Program-made: the position numbers and the translations under genes
Assembly: GCA_030149365.1 (NCBI GenBank)
Contig: JASBRP010000011.1
Span: 62,001 to 126,000 of the forward strand
DNA length: 64,000 nt
Source: Solimonas sp.
Lineage (GTDB): Bacteria > Pseudomonadota > Gammaproteobacteria > Nevskiales > Nevskiaceae
Direction of reading: 5' to 3'
Part shown: in pieces, positions 33,271 through 42,669 of the stretch
Position numbering within the stretch: position 1 is the first letter of the stretch
How the letters are laid out: every line of letters begins with the position of its first letter
Notes under the pieces: generated by a model
Database searches by the model: none
What the model saw: only the letters and a program-made list of their open reading frames with translations
Told to the model about the DNA's origin: nothing

Positions 33271-34224
33271 ATGGCAAACATGCCGATCTCGGGCACGTAC
33301 CCGAATCTTTCCGCCAATGGCGCGGGCACGTCGAAGGTCATCCCGACGCTGTTCTCGCAGAAGGCCACCGTCAAGCACTACGACATGACCGTCTGCGGCG
33401 AGATCACCAGCAACGACTGGGAGGGTGAAGTCACCCGCCTGGGCGACAAGGTGATCATCCGCCGCACGCCGGACGTCTCGGTGGGCGACTACCAGAAGAA
33501 CCTCGACATCTCCTACGAGACGCCGGAGGAAAGCGCTACCGAGCTGGAGCTCAACAAGGGCAAGTACTACGCCGTGGTGCTGGACGACGTGGACCGCATC
33601 CAGAGCGACATGGGCCTGATGGACATGTACGCCGAGGACGCCGCCGAGCAGGTGGTGCTCAAGCAGGACGCGGAGTTCCTGTCCGACATCATCCTGGACA
33701 TCCACGCCGACAACCAGGGCGCCAGCGCCGGCAAGAAGTCCGGCGCCATCGACCTGGGCGCCGTGGGCGCGCCGGTGGTGATCGACGCCGACAACGCCAT
33801 CAAGTTCCTCATGCGCATGAACCAGGCGCTGACCGAGCAGGGCGTCTCCAAGGTGGGCCGCTGGGTGGTGCTGCCAGCCTGGTTCTGCACCATCCTGAAG
33901 AACACCGACGTGAAGTCGGCGCTCATCACCGGCGACGCCGAGGGCGTGATCCGCAACGGCCGCCTGGGCACCATCGACGGCCTGACGCTGTACGAGTCCA
34001 ACCAGCTGGCCGACTACACCGATGCCGCGCTGAACGTGACCCCGATCGTCGCCGGCCACAAGGACGGCGTGACCTGGGCCAACCAGTTCATCAACGCCGA
34101 GGTGATCCGCCTGCAGACCAAGTTCGCCTCCGCCATCCGTGGTCTGGCGGTGTACGGCTACAAGGTGGTGGAGCCCCGCTACCTGGCCCTGGGACGCGTC
34201 ACGCCGGACCTGTCGGCGCTGTAA
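33271..34224 (+). CDS. Major capsid protein
   Basis: A 317-residue HK97-fold type coat protein, as expected in epsilon15/BPP-1-like podoviruses. Features are a beta-rich N-arm, a long helix region (EDAAEQVVLKQDAEFLSDI) and the conserved segment GRWVVLPAWFC...NGRLGTIDGLTLYESNQL near residues 215-255. ATG 33271 (MANMPISGTYPN) is preceded by a purine-rich leader. The next REP-like palindrome lies 15 bases after the stop. Confidence 0.88.
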   Translation: MANMPISGTYPNLSANGAGTSKVIPTLFSQKATVKHYDMTVCGEITSNDWEGEVTRLGDKVIIRRTPDVSVGDYQKNLDISYETPEESATELELNKGKYYAVVLDDVDRIQSDMGLMDMYAEDAAEQVVLKQDAEFLSDIILDIHADNQGASAGKKSGAIDLGAVGAPVVIDADNAIKFLMRMNQALTEQGVSKVGRWVVLPAWFCTILKNTDVKSALITGDAEGVIRNGRLGTIDGLTLYESNQLADYTDAALNVTPIVAGHKDGVTWANQFINAEVIRLQTKFASAIRGLAVYGYKVVEPRYLALGRVTPDLSAL

Positions 34225-34335
34225 GCCCGCTGTAAATCCCCTCTCCCGCTTGCGGGAGAGGGGCAGGGAGCAGGGAGGGTGTCTGTAACTCTCTCATCCT
34301 GCCCCGTATTGAATCCATCAACCCAAGGAATCCAA

Positions 34336-34467
34336 ATGAACTGCAAGGAAAAGCTCGCCAAGCCGGTGAACCCCTATACCCAGCCCGGCGCCACGCCGGA
34401 TGGCACGCGCAAGGAGGGCGGTGGCCGCAAGGCCTACTGCGAGACCGGCTCGCATCAGAAGAAGTAA
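34336..34467 (+). CDS. Small basic protein after capsid
   Basis: 43 residues (MNCKEKLAKPVNPYTQPG...), basic, ending RKAYCETGSHQKK. Two Cys residues and no hydrophobic stretch. Short basic proteins are common beside capsid genes, but I assign no function. It is followed by a strong terminator at 34487. Confidence 0.55.
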   Translation: MNCKEKLAKPVNPYTQPGATPDGTRKEGGGRKAYCETGSHQKK

Positions 34468-34486
34468 GCGGCGAGGCGGCAACGAG

Positions 34487-34509
34487 GCCCCGGGAAACCG
34501 GGGCTTTTT
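34487..34509 (+). terminator. Terminator before the third toxin cassette
   Basis: GCCCCGG / CCGGGGC with a GAAA tetraloop and a T5 tail. Confidence 0.78.
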
Positions 34510-34535
34510 CTTACGGCTTTCCATACGACCTCACC

Positions 34536-35639
34536 ATGCCTCAAGACAACAAGGCTCCAACCCGCCTTCAAGGTGTTGGCTTATCCGGGCTGGCAGGTGT
34601 GCAGCGCGGCCTTTCAGCAGATCTGTTCGGCCTGCCGGTCGATACCGTAGCCAATATCGCAGACCTTGGATTGGCGGGATACGGAACTGCCGCGGGCTTT
34701 TTGGGTCGGCAGAATCTGGCGCCTGATCTGCTGGATCGCTCGCAGGTTGTCGGCAGTGGAGACTGGATTGCCGGCCAGCTATCGCGTACCGGTGCCTTGA
34801 TGGGTCCGGTTGAGGCGGAATCCGGAGCAGATCGGGCGGCATTTGCCTTTGGCCGCGGAGGATCGGCTGCCATCTTCGGTCTGCGGGATGGCCCACTCCG
34901 TACACTGGAGGAGGGTCTGCGGGGCGGCGTTTCGATGCTGGCCGCAGAGCAGGCCGGTGCCTCCTCCGGCAACCCTGCGCTAGCGGCATCGGCTGCATTG
35001 ATCGCAGGAAACGGACGGAGGTATTCCGGAGGCATCGCCAGTCACCCGGGGGCAGATAAAAATGGGCGTGCGCCAACTCCGCCGATTCGGATGCGGGACG
35101 AACTGGATTGGCAACGTTTCATTGCCGATACCTTGGCTCGCGTGTTACCGGATGCCAAGAGCCAGCGGCGTCCTCGAAAGAGACCTGAGAATGACCATGA
35201 TGCAGATGGTTTCGACCCCCAAGTAAGCGTTGCCAGGCGAAAATCCGCAGATCGAAAATGGCCTGACAGCAATGCGATTCTGAACTCGGCGGAGTATCGT
35301 GCCTATAGGGCAGGCATAGACGAGTTTGGGCTGCCGCGCGATCTTCCTGCCAGGAAGGGACTTGGAGAAAGCCCATTCTACGGAAAAACCTTTGACGATA
35401 TTGATAAGCTTCTTAAAGCACGCAGATTTGAGGCAAGGGGTAAAAATCCGGCTACTGGACTCGGGTCATACTTCCATCCTAAAAGTGGTCGGAAATATTA
35501 TTTGGATAAAGGTCGAGATTATCGGGAAGGTGAAAAACTTCCGCATGTTGACGTTCACCGGATGAAGGACGGTGTAAATTTGGAAAAGATAGGAAAGCGA
35601 AGGTTTCCGCTTGGAGATGAGTTGGTTATACGGAAGTGA
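34536..35639 (+). CDS. Virion-type leader fused to an unknown C-terminal toxin domain
   Basis: A 367-residue protein. The front (LSGLAGVQRGLSADLFGLPVDTVANIADLG...) is Gly/Ala-rich and resembles phage internal or ejected proteins. The last 120 or so residues are lower in GC, charged, and end in YFHPKSGRKYYLD, then LPHVDVHRMK, and RRFPLGDELVIRK. The HVDVHR motif resembles nuclease-type polymorphic toxin domains (Ntox24-like, barnase/BECR-related), but I cannot place it firmly. An Imm32-like gene follows six bases later, which strongly supports a toxin role. Confidence 0.65.
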   Translation: MPQDNKAPTRLQGVGLSGLAGVQRGLSADLFGLPVDTVANIADLGLAGYGTAAGFLGRQNLAPDLLDRSQVVGSGDWIAGQLSRTGALMGPVEAESGADRAAFAFGRGGSAAIFGLRDGPLRTLEEGLRGGVSMLAAEQAGASSGNPALAASAALIAGNGRRYSGGIASHPGADKNGRAPTPPIRMRDELDWQRFIADTLARVLPDAKSQRRPRKRPENDHDADGFDPQVSVARRKSADRKWPDSNAILNSAEYRAYRAGIDEFGLPRDLPARKGLGESPFYGKTFDDIDKLLKARRFEARGKNPATGLGSYFHPKSGRKYYLDKGRDYREGEKLPHVDVHRMKDGVNLEKIGKRRFPLGDELVIRK

Positions 35640-35645
35640 GAGAAC

Positions 35646-35876
35646 ATGCTTACCTTTGAATTGAATGATCCCGAAACCCTTGATGTTCATGGAGACCGTG
35701 AGGGCTTGCTGCGTCTGGCAAGCATCCTGACCCAGCTGGCAGAGAGCAAGGAGCCTGACCATGTGCATTTGATGACCCCAGATTGGGGAGGTACAACCTT
35801 GTCCGCGGAACCTCAAGGCCTCGACGCCACGTTGTTTAAGCACGTAAAGGTATGTGTCTGGCCGGCCAAGGATTAA
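35646..35876 (+). CDS. Imm32-like immunity protein
   Basis: A 76-residue cytoplasmic protein. The pattern LDVHGDREGLLRLASILTQL, DHVHL...DWGGTTLS and a final hydrophobic strand (HVKVCVW) closely resembles the Imm32 family, which neutralises polymorphic toxins. No signal peptide, so the matching toxin should act in the cytoplasm, consistent with a nuclease. It sits six bases after the toxin gene and before a terminator. Confidence 0.72.
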   Translation: MLTFELNDPETLDVHGDREGLLRLASILTQLAESKEPDHVHLMTPDWGGTTLSAEPQGLDATLFKHVKVCVWPAKD

Positions 35877-35926
35877 TAGCCCGCCACCAGCTGCGCTGCC
35901 CCCGGCGCCCTCAACAAGCCGTACCC

Positions 35927-35952
35927 AAAGCCCGCCACCCGGCGGGCTTTTT
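35927..35952 (+). terminator. Terminator after the third toxin cassette
   Basis: AAAGCCCGCC / GGCGGGCTTT with a 4-base loop and T-rich tail. The cassette at 34536-35876 is thus bounded by terminators on both sides. Confidence 0.8.
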
Positions 35953-35988
35953 CGTTTCCGCTGTTCTCTTTCTCACCCAGGAGTTTCC

Positions 35989-36303
35989 ATGCCCAAATAC
36001 CTGATCCGCGCCGACGGCGCGGTGTACCCCTATAGCCCGCTGCTGGCGGCCAGCGCTCGCTTCAAGATCGTGGACGAGTTGCCCGTGAACCATGTCGATG
36101 GTATCGCCCTGGCGCGTGAGCGTGCTCAGGCACGCGCGGCGGCGGCCGCCGACATGCGCGAGCAGCAGGACAAGCGGCAGGCGCTGCGGCAGCGCGACAC
36201 GCAGGGACTGCGCAGGCGCCTGGCGAAGAAGCCGGCGGTGGATGCGCAGGCCGCCGCCGAAGCCCAGCGCCAGGCCGATGCCTTCAGCGGCAAGGAGCAC
36301 TGA
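35989..36303 (+). CDS. Small head-associated protein
   Basis: 104 residues from ATG 35989 (MPKYLIRADGAVYPYSP), preceded by GGAG. The front is a short beta region, the rest a charged coiled coil rich in Ala, Arg and Gln. Its position before the adaptor genes suggests a head completion or minor virion role. No family recognised. Confidence 0.6.
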   Translation: MPKYLIRADGAVYPYSPLLAASARFKIVDELPVNHVDGIALARERAQARAAAAADMREQQDKRQALRQRDTQGLRRRLAKKPAVDAQAAAEAQRQADAFSGKEH

Positions 36304-36306
36304 GCC

Positions 36307-36972
36307 ATGGGTACCATTGCCTGCTCCCGCGTGCTGCAGCGCGCCGCGCGCACGCTGTTCGACGAGACCGGCGTGCGCTGGTCGCCCACCGAGCTGCTGG
36401 ACTATCTCAACGCCGGCATCAGCGCCATCGTGGCGGCCAAGCCGGACGTGGCCGCTACGGCGGAGGCCTTCGAGCTGGCGGTGGGCACGCGCCAGGACCT
36501 GCCGGCGGAGTTCATCCAGTTCCTGGGCCTGGTGCGCAACCTGGGCACGGACGGCCAGACGCCGGGCCGCGCCATCCGCCAGGTGGAGCGCAACGAGCTG
36601 GATCACAGCTACCCGGACTGGCACGAGTCCAGCGGCGGCGCCGTGCTGCACTACTGCCATGACAAGCGCCTGCCGCGGCTGTTCTATGTCTTCCCGGCGT
36701 CGGAGGGCTGGGTGGAGCTGCAGGGCGTCAAGACGCTGGAGGCGGTGACCGACGCGGCGCAGACGCTGCCGCTGGACGATCTCTACGAGAACCCGCTGCA
36801 CAACTGGGTGGTGGCCTATGCCTATGCCAAGAGCAGCAAGTCCGGCGACATGAACCGCTCCGGTGCGTACATGACGCTGTTCGCCAACGCGCTGGGGCTC
36901 AAGTCGCAGATGCAGTTCTCCTTTGCGCCCACCGATCCGGACGTGGCGGCACGCACCGGCGAGGATGTCTGA
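36307..36972 (+). CDS. Head-tail adaptor protein (DUF6682-like)
   Basis: A 221-residue protein with the helical adaptor layout found in T7- and epsilon15-like phages: RAARTLFDETGVRWSPTELLDYLNAG near the start and a WVVAYAYAKSSKSGDMNRSG helix near the end. It should sit below the portal ring and join head to tail. It overlaps the next gene by one base (TGATG). Confidence 0.75.
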   Translation: MGTIACSRVLQRAARTLFDETGVRWSPTELLDYLNAGISAIVAAKPDVAATAEAFELAVGTRQDLPAEFIQFLGLVRNLGTDGQTPGRAIRQVERNELDHSYPDWHESSGGAVLHYCHDKRLPRLFYVFPASEGWVELQGVKTLEAVTDAAQTLPLDDLYENPLHNWVVAYAYAKSSKSGDMNRSGAYMTLFANALGLKSQMQFSFAPTDPDVAARTGEDV

Positions 36973-37595
36973 TGACGCCGCTCGACTCGCTGCTGCCACT
37001 GTGCCGGCGGCAGGCGCCCGGCTGCCCGGATTTCCTGCTGCTGGAGGCGCTGCGCCATGCGGCGCGGGAGTTCTGCCGTGACAGCTGGTTCGCGCGGCGC
37101 ACGCTGGAGCTGGCGCTGGAGCCGGGCGTGAGTCACTACGACCTGGCTCCGCAGGACGGAGCCGAGGAGATCATCGGCGTGGATGCGGTGGAGTACCGCG
37201 GCCAGCCGCTGCAGCCGGCAGACCCGCGCATGCTGCCGCAGCGCACCGGACGGCCTTGTGCCTTCCTGTGGCTGCCACCGGCCACGCTGGAGCTGGCGCC
37301 GTATCCGCCGGAGGATGCGGCGGATCTCGCCGAGCCCGTTCGGGTGTCGGTGATCGTGCAGCCGGTGGCGGAGGCGAACAGCGTGGGGGACGACATCCTG
37401 CGCCAGTACGACCACGCGCTGGCGGATGGCGCCTTGGCGCGCGTCTGCGCGCTGGAAGGCGCCGCCTGGTCGTCGCCGCAGTCGGCGGCACGCCACGGCC
37501 TGCTGTTCCACAGCGCCAAGATCAATGCCAAGGGCCGCGCACTGCGCGCACACCTGCCGCGCGGCTTGCGCGTGCTGCCCCGGAGGTTTTCATGA
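36972..37595 (+). CDS. Second connector/tail completion protein
   Basis: A 207-residue protein starting MTPLDSLLPLCRRQAPGC. A helical N-terminus (LLLEALRHAAREFCRDSWF) leads into a beta-rich domain, and the C-terminal helix carries ALADGALARVCAL. This combination is common among podovirus tail-connector proteins. Its stop overlaps the next ATG. Function by position. Confidence 0.65.
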   Translation: MTPLDSLLPLCRRQAPGCPDFLLLEALRHAAREFCRDSWFARRTLELALEPGVSHYDLAPQDGAEEIIGVDAVEYRGQPLQPADPRMLPQRTGRPCAFLWLPPATLELAPYPPEDAADLAEPVRVSVIVQPVAEANSVGDDILRQYDHALADGALARVCALEGAAWSSPQSAARHGLLFHSAKINAKGRALRAHLPRGLRVLPRRFS

Positions 37596-38878
37596 GTTAT
37601 GGATACGTGCACCGGCGCCTGGCGCCGCCGCCGCCGGCTGATCCCACGCCTGGTGCCGTGCAGTGTCACCTGGACGCCCTGCGCGCGCTGCCGCTGGCCG
37701 AGGGCGAACCGTATCGATGGAACCAAAGCGACTGGGAGTTGCTGCGCTTCCGCTGGACGCCACGCAAGGCCTGTGAGCGCCTGGTGCTGGCGCGCGAACG
37801 CATGGCGGAGCTTGCCTCACATGGTGGGCAATTGATCGTGGAGCTGGATGGCGATACCGCCTTCAGCGAGTTGCTGCTGCTTCTGCAACTGGAGTCGGCA
37901 CCGGAGCGGGAGCTGAGCGTCGAGGTGCGCCTGGGCTCGGTTTATGGGCAGCAGTTGCAGAGCTACTGGGTCCAGATTCCCGCCGGAGGCAGCCGCGAAA
38001 TCGTGCTGCGCCTGCGGCGCCTGCAGACAGGCATGGACCTGGCTAACGCGGTGCCCCTGTATCCCTACACGGGGGAGTACGCCACGGCGCTGCTGCTGAG
38101 CTATCAGCCCACGGCGCTCAGCTACCTGGCGCAGGGCCTGGATATCGGCGCTAGCTATACCTTCCACCGCACGCTGCGCCTGGGCGAGCCTGCGCCCATC
38201 GCGCCGCGCGATATTCACTTCCTGTTCCGGCAGTCGCCTGAAGTGGACGGCAACGTGCGGCTGGATCTGCGCTGGTGGAATACCTGGGACCAGTACGGCG
38301 AGGACGCGCCGCCGCCGGACTATGCCGGCGAGATCGACTTCGGCCACTGGATGCCCGGCACCCGCTTCCTGGCCCGCATCACCCTGGCGGATGACGGCCA
38401 GGGTGGGTTGCAACTGGACTGGGAAGAGCTGACCGAGTGGGAGGCACGCCTGTTCGATCCGCTGCTGGAGGCGCCCTGCGTGCTGCAGGGGCCGGTGCTC
38501 GTGGAGTTCGAGCGCGAGTTCAACCTGGTGGCGCGCAACGCCGAGTACGAGATCCCGCTGCTGCGTCAGCGGGACGGCCAGCCCTGGACGCAAGGCGAAC
38601 TGACCGTGCCCGTGCATCTTTACGAATCGGGCTACCAGGATCCGATGTTCGGCGCTTCCGGCGGCTTCACCACCGCCAGCCAGCCGCAGCCGGTGGTCTT
38701 TTCGGATGGCGAGTCGGTGGCCTGGCTGCGCCTGCAGGACACCCGCTACGAGGATCCGACCCACGGCGCCTTTCCGCACTACGTGGAGTGCTGGATCCAA
38801 TCCGGCGAGGGCTACGAGGTTGGTCCTCGCGGAAACCAGTTCCCGGTCCACGTCGTCGCACAGCAACAGTTCGAATAA
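37592..38878 (+). CDS. Tail structural protein of unknown fold
   Basis: A 428-residue, beta-rich protein with a CGGAGG ribosome site and ATGA overlap. There are no membrane segments and no enzyme motif. It contains many W/Y-rich strands (LRWWNTWDQYGED, HYVECWIQSGEGYEVG). It lies between connectors and the large tail protein, so it is probably a tail tube or nozzle part. Confidence 0.62.
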   Translation: MSYGYVHRRLAPPPPADPTPGAVQCHLDALRALPLAEGEPYRWNQSDWELLRFRWTPRKACERLVLARERMAELASHGGQLIVELDGDTAFSELLLLLQLESAPERELSVEVRLGSVYGQQLQSYWVQIPAGGSREIVLRLRRLQTGMDLANAVPLYPYTGEYATALLLSYQPTALSYLAQGLDIGASYTFHRTLRLGEPAPIAPRDIHFLFRQSPEVDGNVRLDLRWWNTWDQYGEDAPPPDYAGEIDFGHWMPGTRFLARITLADDGQGGLQLDWEELTEWEARLFDPLLEAPCVLQGPVLVEFEREFNLVARNAEYEIPLLRQRDGQPWTQGELTVPVHLYESGYQDPMFGASGGFTTASQPQPVVFSDGESVAWLRLQDTRYEDPTHGAFPHYVECWIQSGEGYEVGPRGNQFPVHVVAQQQFE

Positions 38879-38881
38879 GCC

Positions 38882-41590
38882 ATGACCAAGATCCTTGTCC
38901 GGCCCGCTCGCGGCGCCATGCCGCGCGTCGCCCCGCAACTGCTGCCGCCCGAGGCGGCGCAGACCGCCCTCAACACCCGCCTGCTCAGCGGCGACCTGGA
39001 GGCCTGGCGCGAGCCCGGCTTCAGCAGCGCGCTGTTCAAGAGCGGCGAGGTGCGCAGCCTGCACCTGATGGCGCGCCAGCACTGGCTGCACTGGACCACG
39101 GCGGAGCTGGGTGTGGGTGCCGTGGCGGTGGACGTGGCACGCGGCCCTATCGCCGGGGACGCCACGGAGCGCAGCTACTTCAGCGGCACGGATGCGCCGC
39201 GTGTCACCAACCTGGCCAAGGCCATCGGCCCCTGCGGGCAGCAGTACCCCTGCGACAGCCTGCTGCTGGGAGTGCCGGTGCCGGACGCCGTGCCGGCGCT
39301 GGCGCTGGACACGGTGGTGCCGGATGCCAGCAACGTGGAGCTGACCAACGCGGGCGCCGAGTCCAGCGGCACCGCCGGCTGGATCGTGGACGAGGGTGAC
39401 CTGGACGTGCGCCCCTCCGGCGACGTGGCCGGCTTTGCCGCCAAGCACGGCAGCTACTACTTCTGCGGCGGCACCGTGGCGCGCACCGAGGCGCACCAGA
39501 CGCTGCTGCTGGCGTCGGTGGACGTGTTCCCGCAGCAGATGCTGGAGCTGAAGTGGTGGCAGGCCAGCGGGCCCAACGGCAGCGCGGCCGCCATGGGCCT
39601 GCGCTTCTTCGACAACGCCGGCCTGGCGGTGGGCGAGGCCGTGGCTCCGGTGCAGGCGGTGACGCCGGCGCTGGGCTGGGTGCAGCGCAGCGTCTCGCGC
39701 CAGGTGCCGGCCACGGCACATACCGTGCGGCTGGTAATGATCTTCGAGCGTGCCGGGGCGGGGCAGAACGATGCCTGGCTGGACGCGCTGGAGCTCTCCG
39801 CCATGGACTACGAGGAGCCATTCGACTGCAGCTCCTTCGAGGGCTGGAGCAAGGGGCCGGAGGGCGGCGTCACCCGCGTGGAGATCGACACCACCGTGGG
39901 CCGCGAGGCCCCGAGCTGGCGCTTCACGCAGAACAACAGCGTGAGCTACCTGTACAAGGACATCGGCCTGGCCACCAGCCCCAAGGCGCGCATCGAGGCC
40001 GACATGCGGGCCATCGAGAACCTCACGCTGATGCTCTATGCCAGCGCCTCCGGCTACGGCGTGGGCATCAACATCGGCGAGAACGGCTGCCGCCTGGTGC
40101 GCTACAACCAGTGGAGCGACGAGACCGGCACCACGCTGGCCCAGCTGGCGCCCTCACTGAAGAACCGCTGGTGCCGGGTGGCGGTGGAGGTGAACACCGT
40201 CAGCGCCAGCGCCGCCCGGCTCAAGCTGGGCGTGACCACGCTGGACAACGGCATCACCGTAGTCGGCGCGCACGAGGCGGAGGTCGAGGTCAACGGCTCC
40301 TTCATCGGCTTCAAGTCGCGCTCCAACGAAACCGCCGAGCGCAGCTGGGTGGACAACGTGCTGTTGTCCGTCACCGCGCCGGAGCCGGACCGGCCGGAGA
40401 ACATCGTCTTCACCAACTACGTCTGGACCTACACCAACGAGTTCGGCGAGGAAGGCCCGCCCAGCCCGGTGAGCCGCACCGTGCAGCGCAGCAACAACGC
40501 GCCAGTGCGCATCGACACCCCGGCCTCGGCGCCCGCCGGCTACGGCATCACCCACAAGACGCTGTACCGTTCCGCCACCGGCGCCGGCAGCAGCGCCTAC
40601 CTGCGCGTGGAGCGCATCCCGCTGGACCAGGTCACCTACGTGGACGGCAAGACGGACGCCGAGCTGGGCATCCCGCTGGAGTCGCAGCTTTACGACCTGC
40701 CGCCGGCCGACCTGCGCGGCCTGCTGGCCATGCCCAACGGCTTTCTCGCCGGCTTCTCCCGCAACGAGCTGGTGTTTTCCGCGCAGGGGCGCTACCACGC
40801 CTTCCCGCTGGACTACCGCCTGGCCACGGACTACCCCATCGTGGCCATCGGCGCCATAGACGCCAGCCTGGTGGTACTGACCGAGTCACACCCCTACGTG
40901 GCCACCGGCTACACGCCGGACGCCATGTCCATGCGCAAGCTGGAATCGCCACAGGCCTGCAGCGCCAAGCGCAGCGTGGCCCACCTGAAGGACCACGGCA
41001 TCGTCTACGCCGCGCCGGACGGCCTGGTGGGCATCAACGGCCAGGGCGCGCCGCTGCTGCTGACGGAGGGCCTGCTGACGCGCGAGCAATGGCAGGCCCT
41101 GAACCCGGCCTCCATCCTGGGCGTGGCGCATGACGACCGCTACTTCGGCTTCTACGAGAAGACCGGCGGCGAGCGCGGCGGCTTCATCCTGGACGCACGC
41201 AACGGCGGCTTCGGCCTGGTGTTCACCGATCTCTGGGCCCAGGCCGCCTACAGCGATCCGCTGACCGACCGCCTGCTGCTGGTGATGGAAAACCAGGTCT
41301 GGCAGTGGGAGGGCGCCGGCACCCGCCGCCCCTACCGCTGGCGCTCGCGCCTGTTCCAGCTGCCGCGCCCCACGGCCTTCGGCTGCGCCCAGGTGCGCGC
41401 GGCGGACTACGAGGACCTGCAGCTCACGCTGTATGCGGACGGCGCGCCCTGGCTGAGCCGCGCCGTGACCTCCGCGCTGGAGTTCGTGCTGCCGGACCGG
41501 ATGGCGCAATCCAGCCTGGAGATCGAGCTGGCCGGCACCTCAAGGGTGCAGTCGGTGGAGGTGGCGGAGGAGATGGAGGAGCTGGAGTGA
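38882..41590 (+). CDS. Large tail/nozzle protein
   Basis: A 902-residue protein, the largest of the structural set. The N-terminus (APQLLPPEAAQTALNTRLLSGDLEAWREP) is a pattern I associate with podovirus tail-nozzle proteins. The rest is mainly beta and includes an FNIII-like section (ENIVFTNYVWTYTNEFGEEGPPSP, residues 507-530). The C-terminus is Glu-rich. It should form the tail channel or hub. Confidence 0.72.
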   Translation: MTKILVRPARGAMPRVAPQLLPPEAAQTALNTRLLSGDLEAWREPGFSSALFKSGEVRSLHLMARQHWLHWTTAELGVGAVAVDVARGPIAGDATERSYFSGTDAPRVTNLAKAIGPCGQQYPCDSLLLGVPVPDAVPALALDTVVPDASNVELTNAGAESSGTAGWIVDEGDLDVRPSGDVAGFAAKHGSYYFCGGTVARTEAHQTLLLASVDVFPQQMLELKWWQASGPNGSAAAMGLRFFDNAGLAVGEAVAPVQAVTPALGWVQRSVSRQVPATAHTVRLVMIFERAGAGQNDAWLDALELSAMDYEEPFDCSSFEGWSKGPEGGVTRVEIDTTVGREAPSWRFTQNNSVSYLYKDIGLATSPKARIEADMRAIENLTLMLYASASGYGVGINIGENGCRLVRYNQWSDETGTTLAQLAPSLKNRWCRVAVEVNTVSASAARLKLGVTTLDNGITVVGAHEAEVEVNGSFIGFKSRSNETAERSWVDNVLLSVTAPEPDRPENIVFTNYVWTYTNEFGEEGPPSPVSRTVQRSNNAPVRIDTPASAPAGYGITHKTLYRSATGAGSSAYLRVERIPLDQVTYVDGKTDAELGIPLESQLYDLPPADLRGLLAMPNGFLAGFSRNELVFSAQGRYHAFPLDYRLATDYPIVAIGAIDASLVVLTESHPYVATGYTPDAMSMRKLESPQACSAKRSVAHLKDHGIVYAAPDGLVGINGQGAPLLLTEGLLTREQWQALNPASILGVAHDDRYFGFYEKTGGERGGFILDARNGGFGLVFTDLWAQAAYSDPLTDRLLLVMENQVWQWEGAGTRRPYRWRSRLFQLPRPTAFGCAQVRAADYEDLQLTLYADGAPWLSRAVTSALEFVLPDRMAQSSLEIELAGTSRVQSVEVAEEMEELE

Positions 41591-41668
41591 TGGAAAAGCT
41601 GCGGGAATTGCACAAATTTTCCACATGGCCGGCTCAGAATCTGTGCGCCTGCCGGAGCAAGGGGCCAT

Positions 41669-42669
41669 ATGAGCAGCGCTGAGAAGGTGGAGGAGTTCCG
41701 GAAGGGCTTCCAGCAAGGACAGGAGTTCGCAGATCAGTTGGAGGGAAGGAAATCTCCCAGGTTATCTGCGCTACGTGGATTGAGCGGACAGCGTCAGGAG
41801 GTCCCAGGAATGCTCAGGGATAGGACGCGGGCCCGTCAGTTCACTGGCAGCGGGGACCTCTCAGAGACTGAGTACATATACCCTTCATCACATAGGCCTC
41901 CACTGGGTCCCATAACCTCAGATGATGGTGTTATGCAGGTTTACGTTCCGTCCGAGTGGGAAAATTCCCTCCCATCTCTTTCCATGGGAAGGATAGTAGA
42001 CCCTATCCTGGATGAGATTAAATATGGCCCAGAGGCCAACGGAAAGTTCGACGAAGTGACCGAATTTACGCATGCTGAAATGAAGCGAAACTCTCAAAGT
42101 CGTGCGGCTGGCATTCTGGCAGAGGCGAACAGAAAGAGGCTGAAGCCATGGGCATTGGCGGGATGGGCTAATCTAGTCTGGCCTGGCCAAAGCATGCATG
42201 GGACCATAAGCCAACTTTGCTGGGGCATGTGACAGAAAGCAGAAAGGCCCTTCCTCCATTTTCTGGAACCCCCGCCTTCTGGTTCAGGGATGGGGGAGAC
42301 CAGTATGGATATGAGATCTGGTCAAACATCCACTACGGATATGTGGGGCGCAAGGTAGGAATCGGCCCGCGTACATTGCTGGCTGGAGCTGGCGCTGCCC
42401 AGTTAAGCACATTGTATGGGGAGCGTGTGCCAGTGGAGGAGCGAAAAGCCGCATGGGGCAGGGCGTTCTGGGAACTGCAAGGGCCGCGAGGGCTTGACGA
42501 TCCCATGGACTCTTCAGCCATCCGTCTCGGCATGCATCTTTACGAGAAGCACGGTGATGATTTGACTCTGGATCATCTCAGGGAAGAAGTTCGGAATTGG
42601 CCCGGACTGAAGGCCATTCGAAGGCCTGCGACGGTGAACAGGTACATTGATAGTGTTCCGAAAAAATGA
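41669..42669 (+). pseudogene. Ntox44-like toxin gene with a one-base frameshift
   Basis: The first frame (MSSAEKVEEFRKGFQQGQEF...) runs to 42232, but the toxin sequence leaves it near 42188. The frame one base back continues as KHAWDHKPTLLGHV and IWSNIHYGYVG to 42669. Joined, the product has about 333 residues: a short virion-like leader and a C-terminal domain matching the Bacterial toxin 44 pattern (WANLVWPGQ, AWDHKP, WSNIHYGYVG, LLAGAGAAQ). A one-base deletion explains the break; a sequencing error or -1 slippage at CCAAAGC are alternatives. The immunity-type gene after it is intact. Confidence 0.7.

Noticed and set aside
42180..42240. Programmed -1 frameshift in the Ntox44 gene
   Set aside because: CCAAAGC is not a good X XXY YYZ slippery heptamer and no downstream pseudoknot is evident; a simple deletion is more likely.
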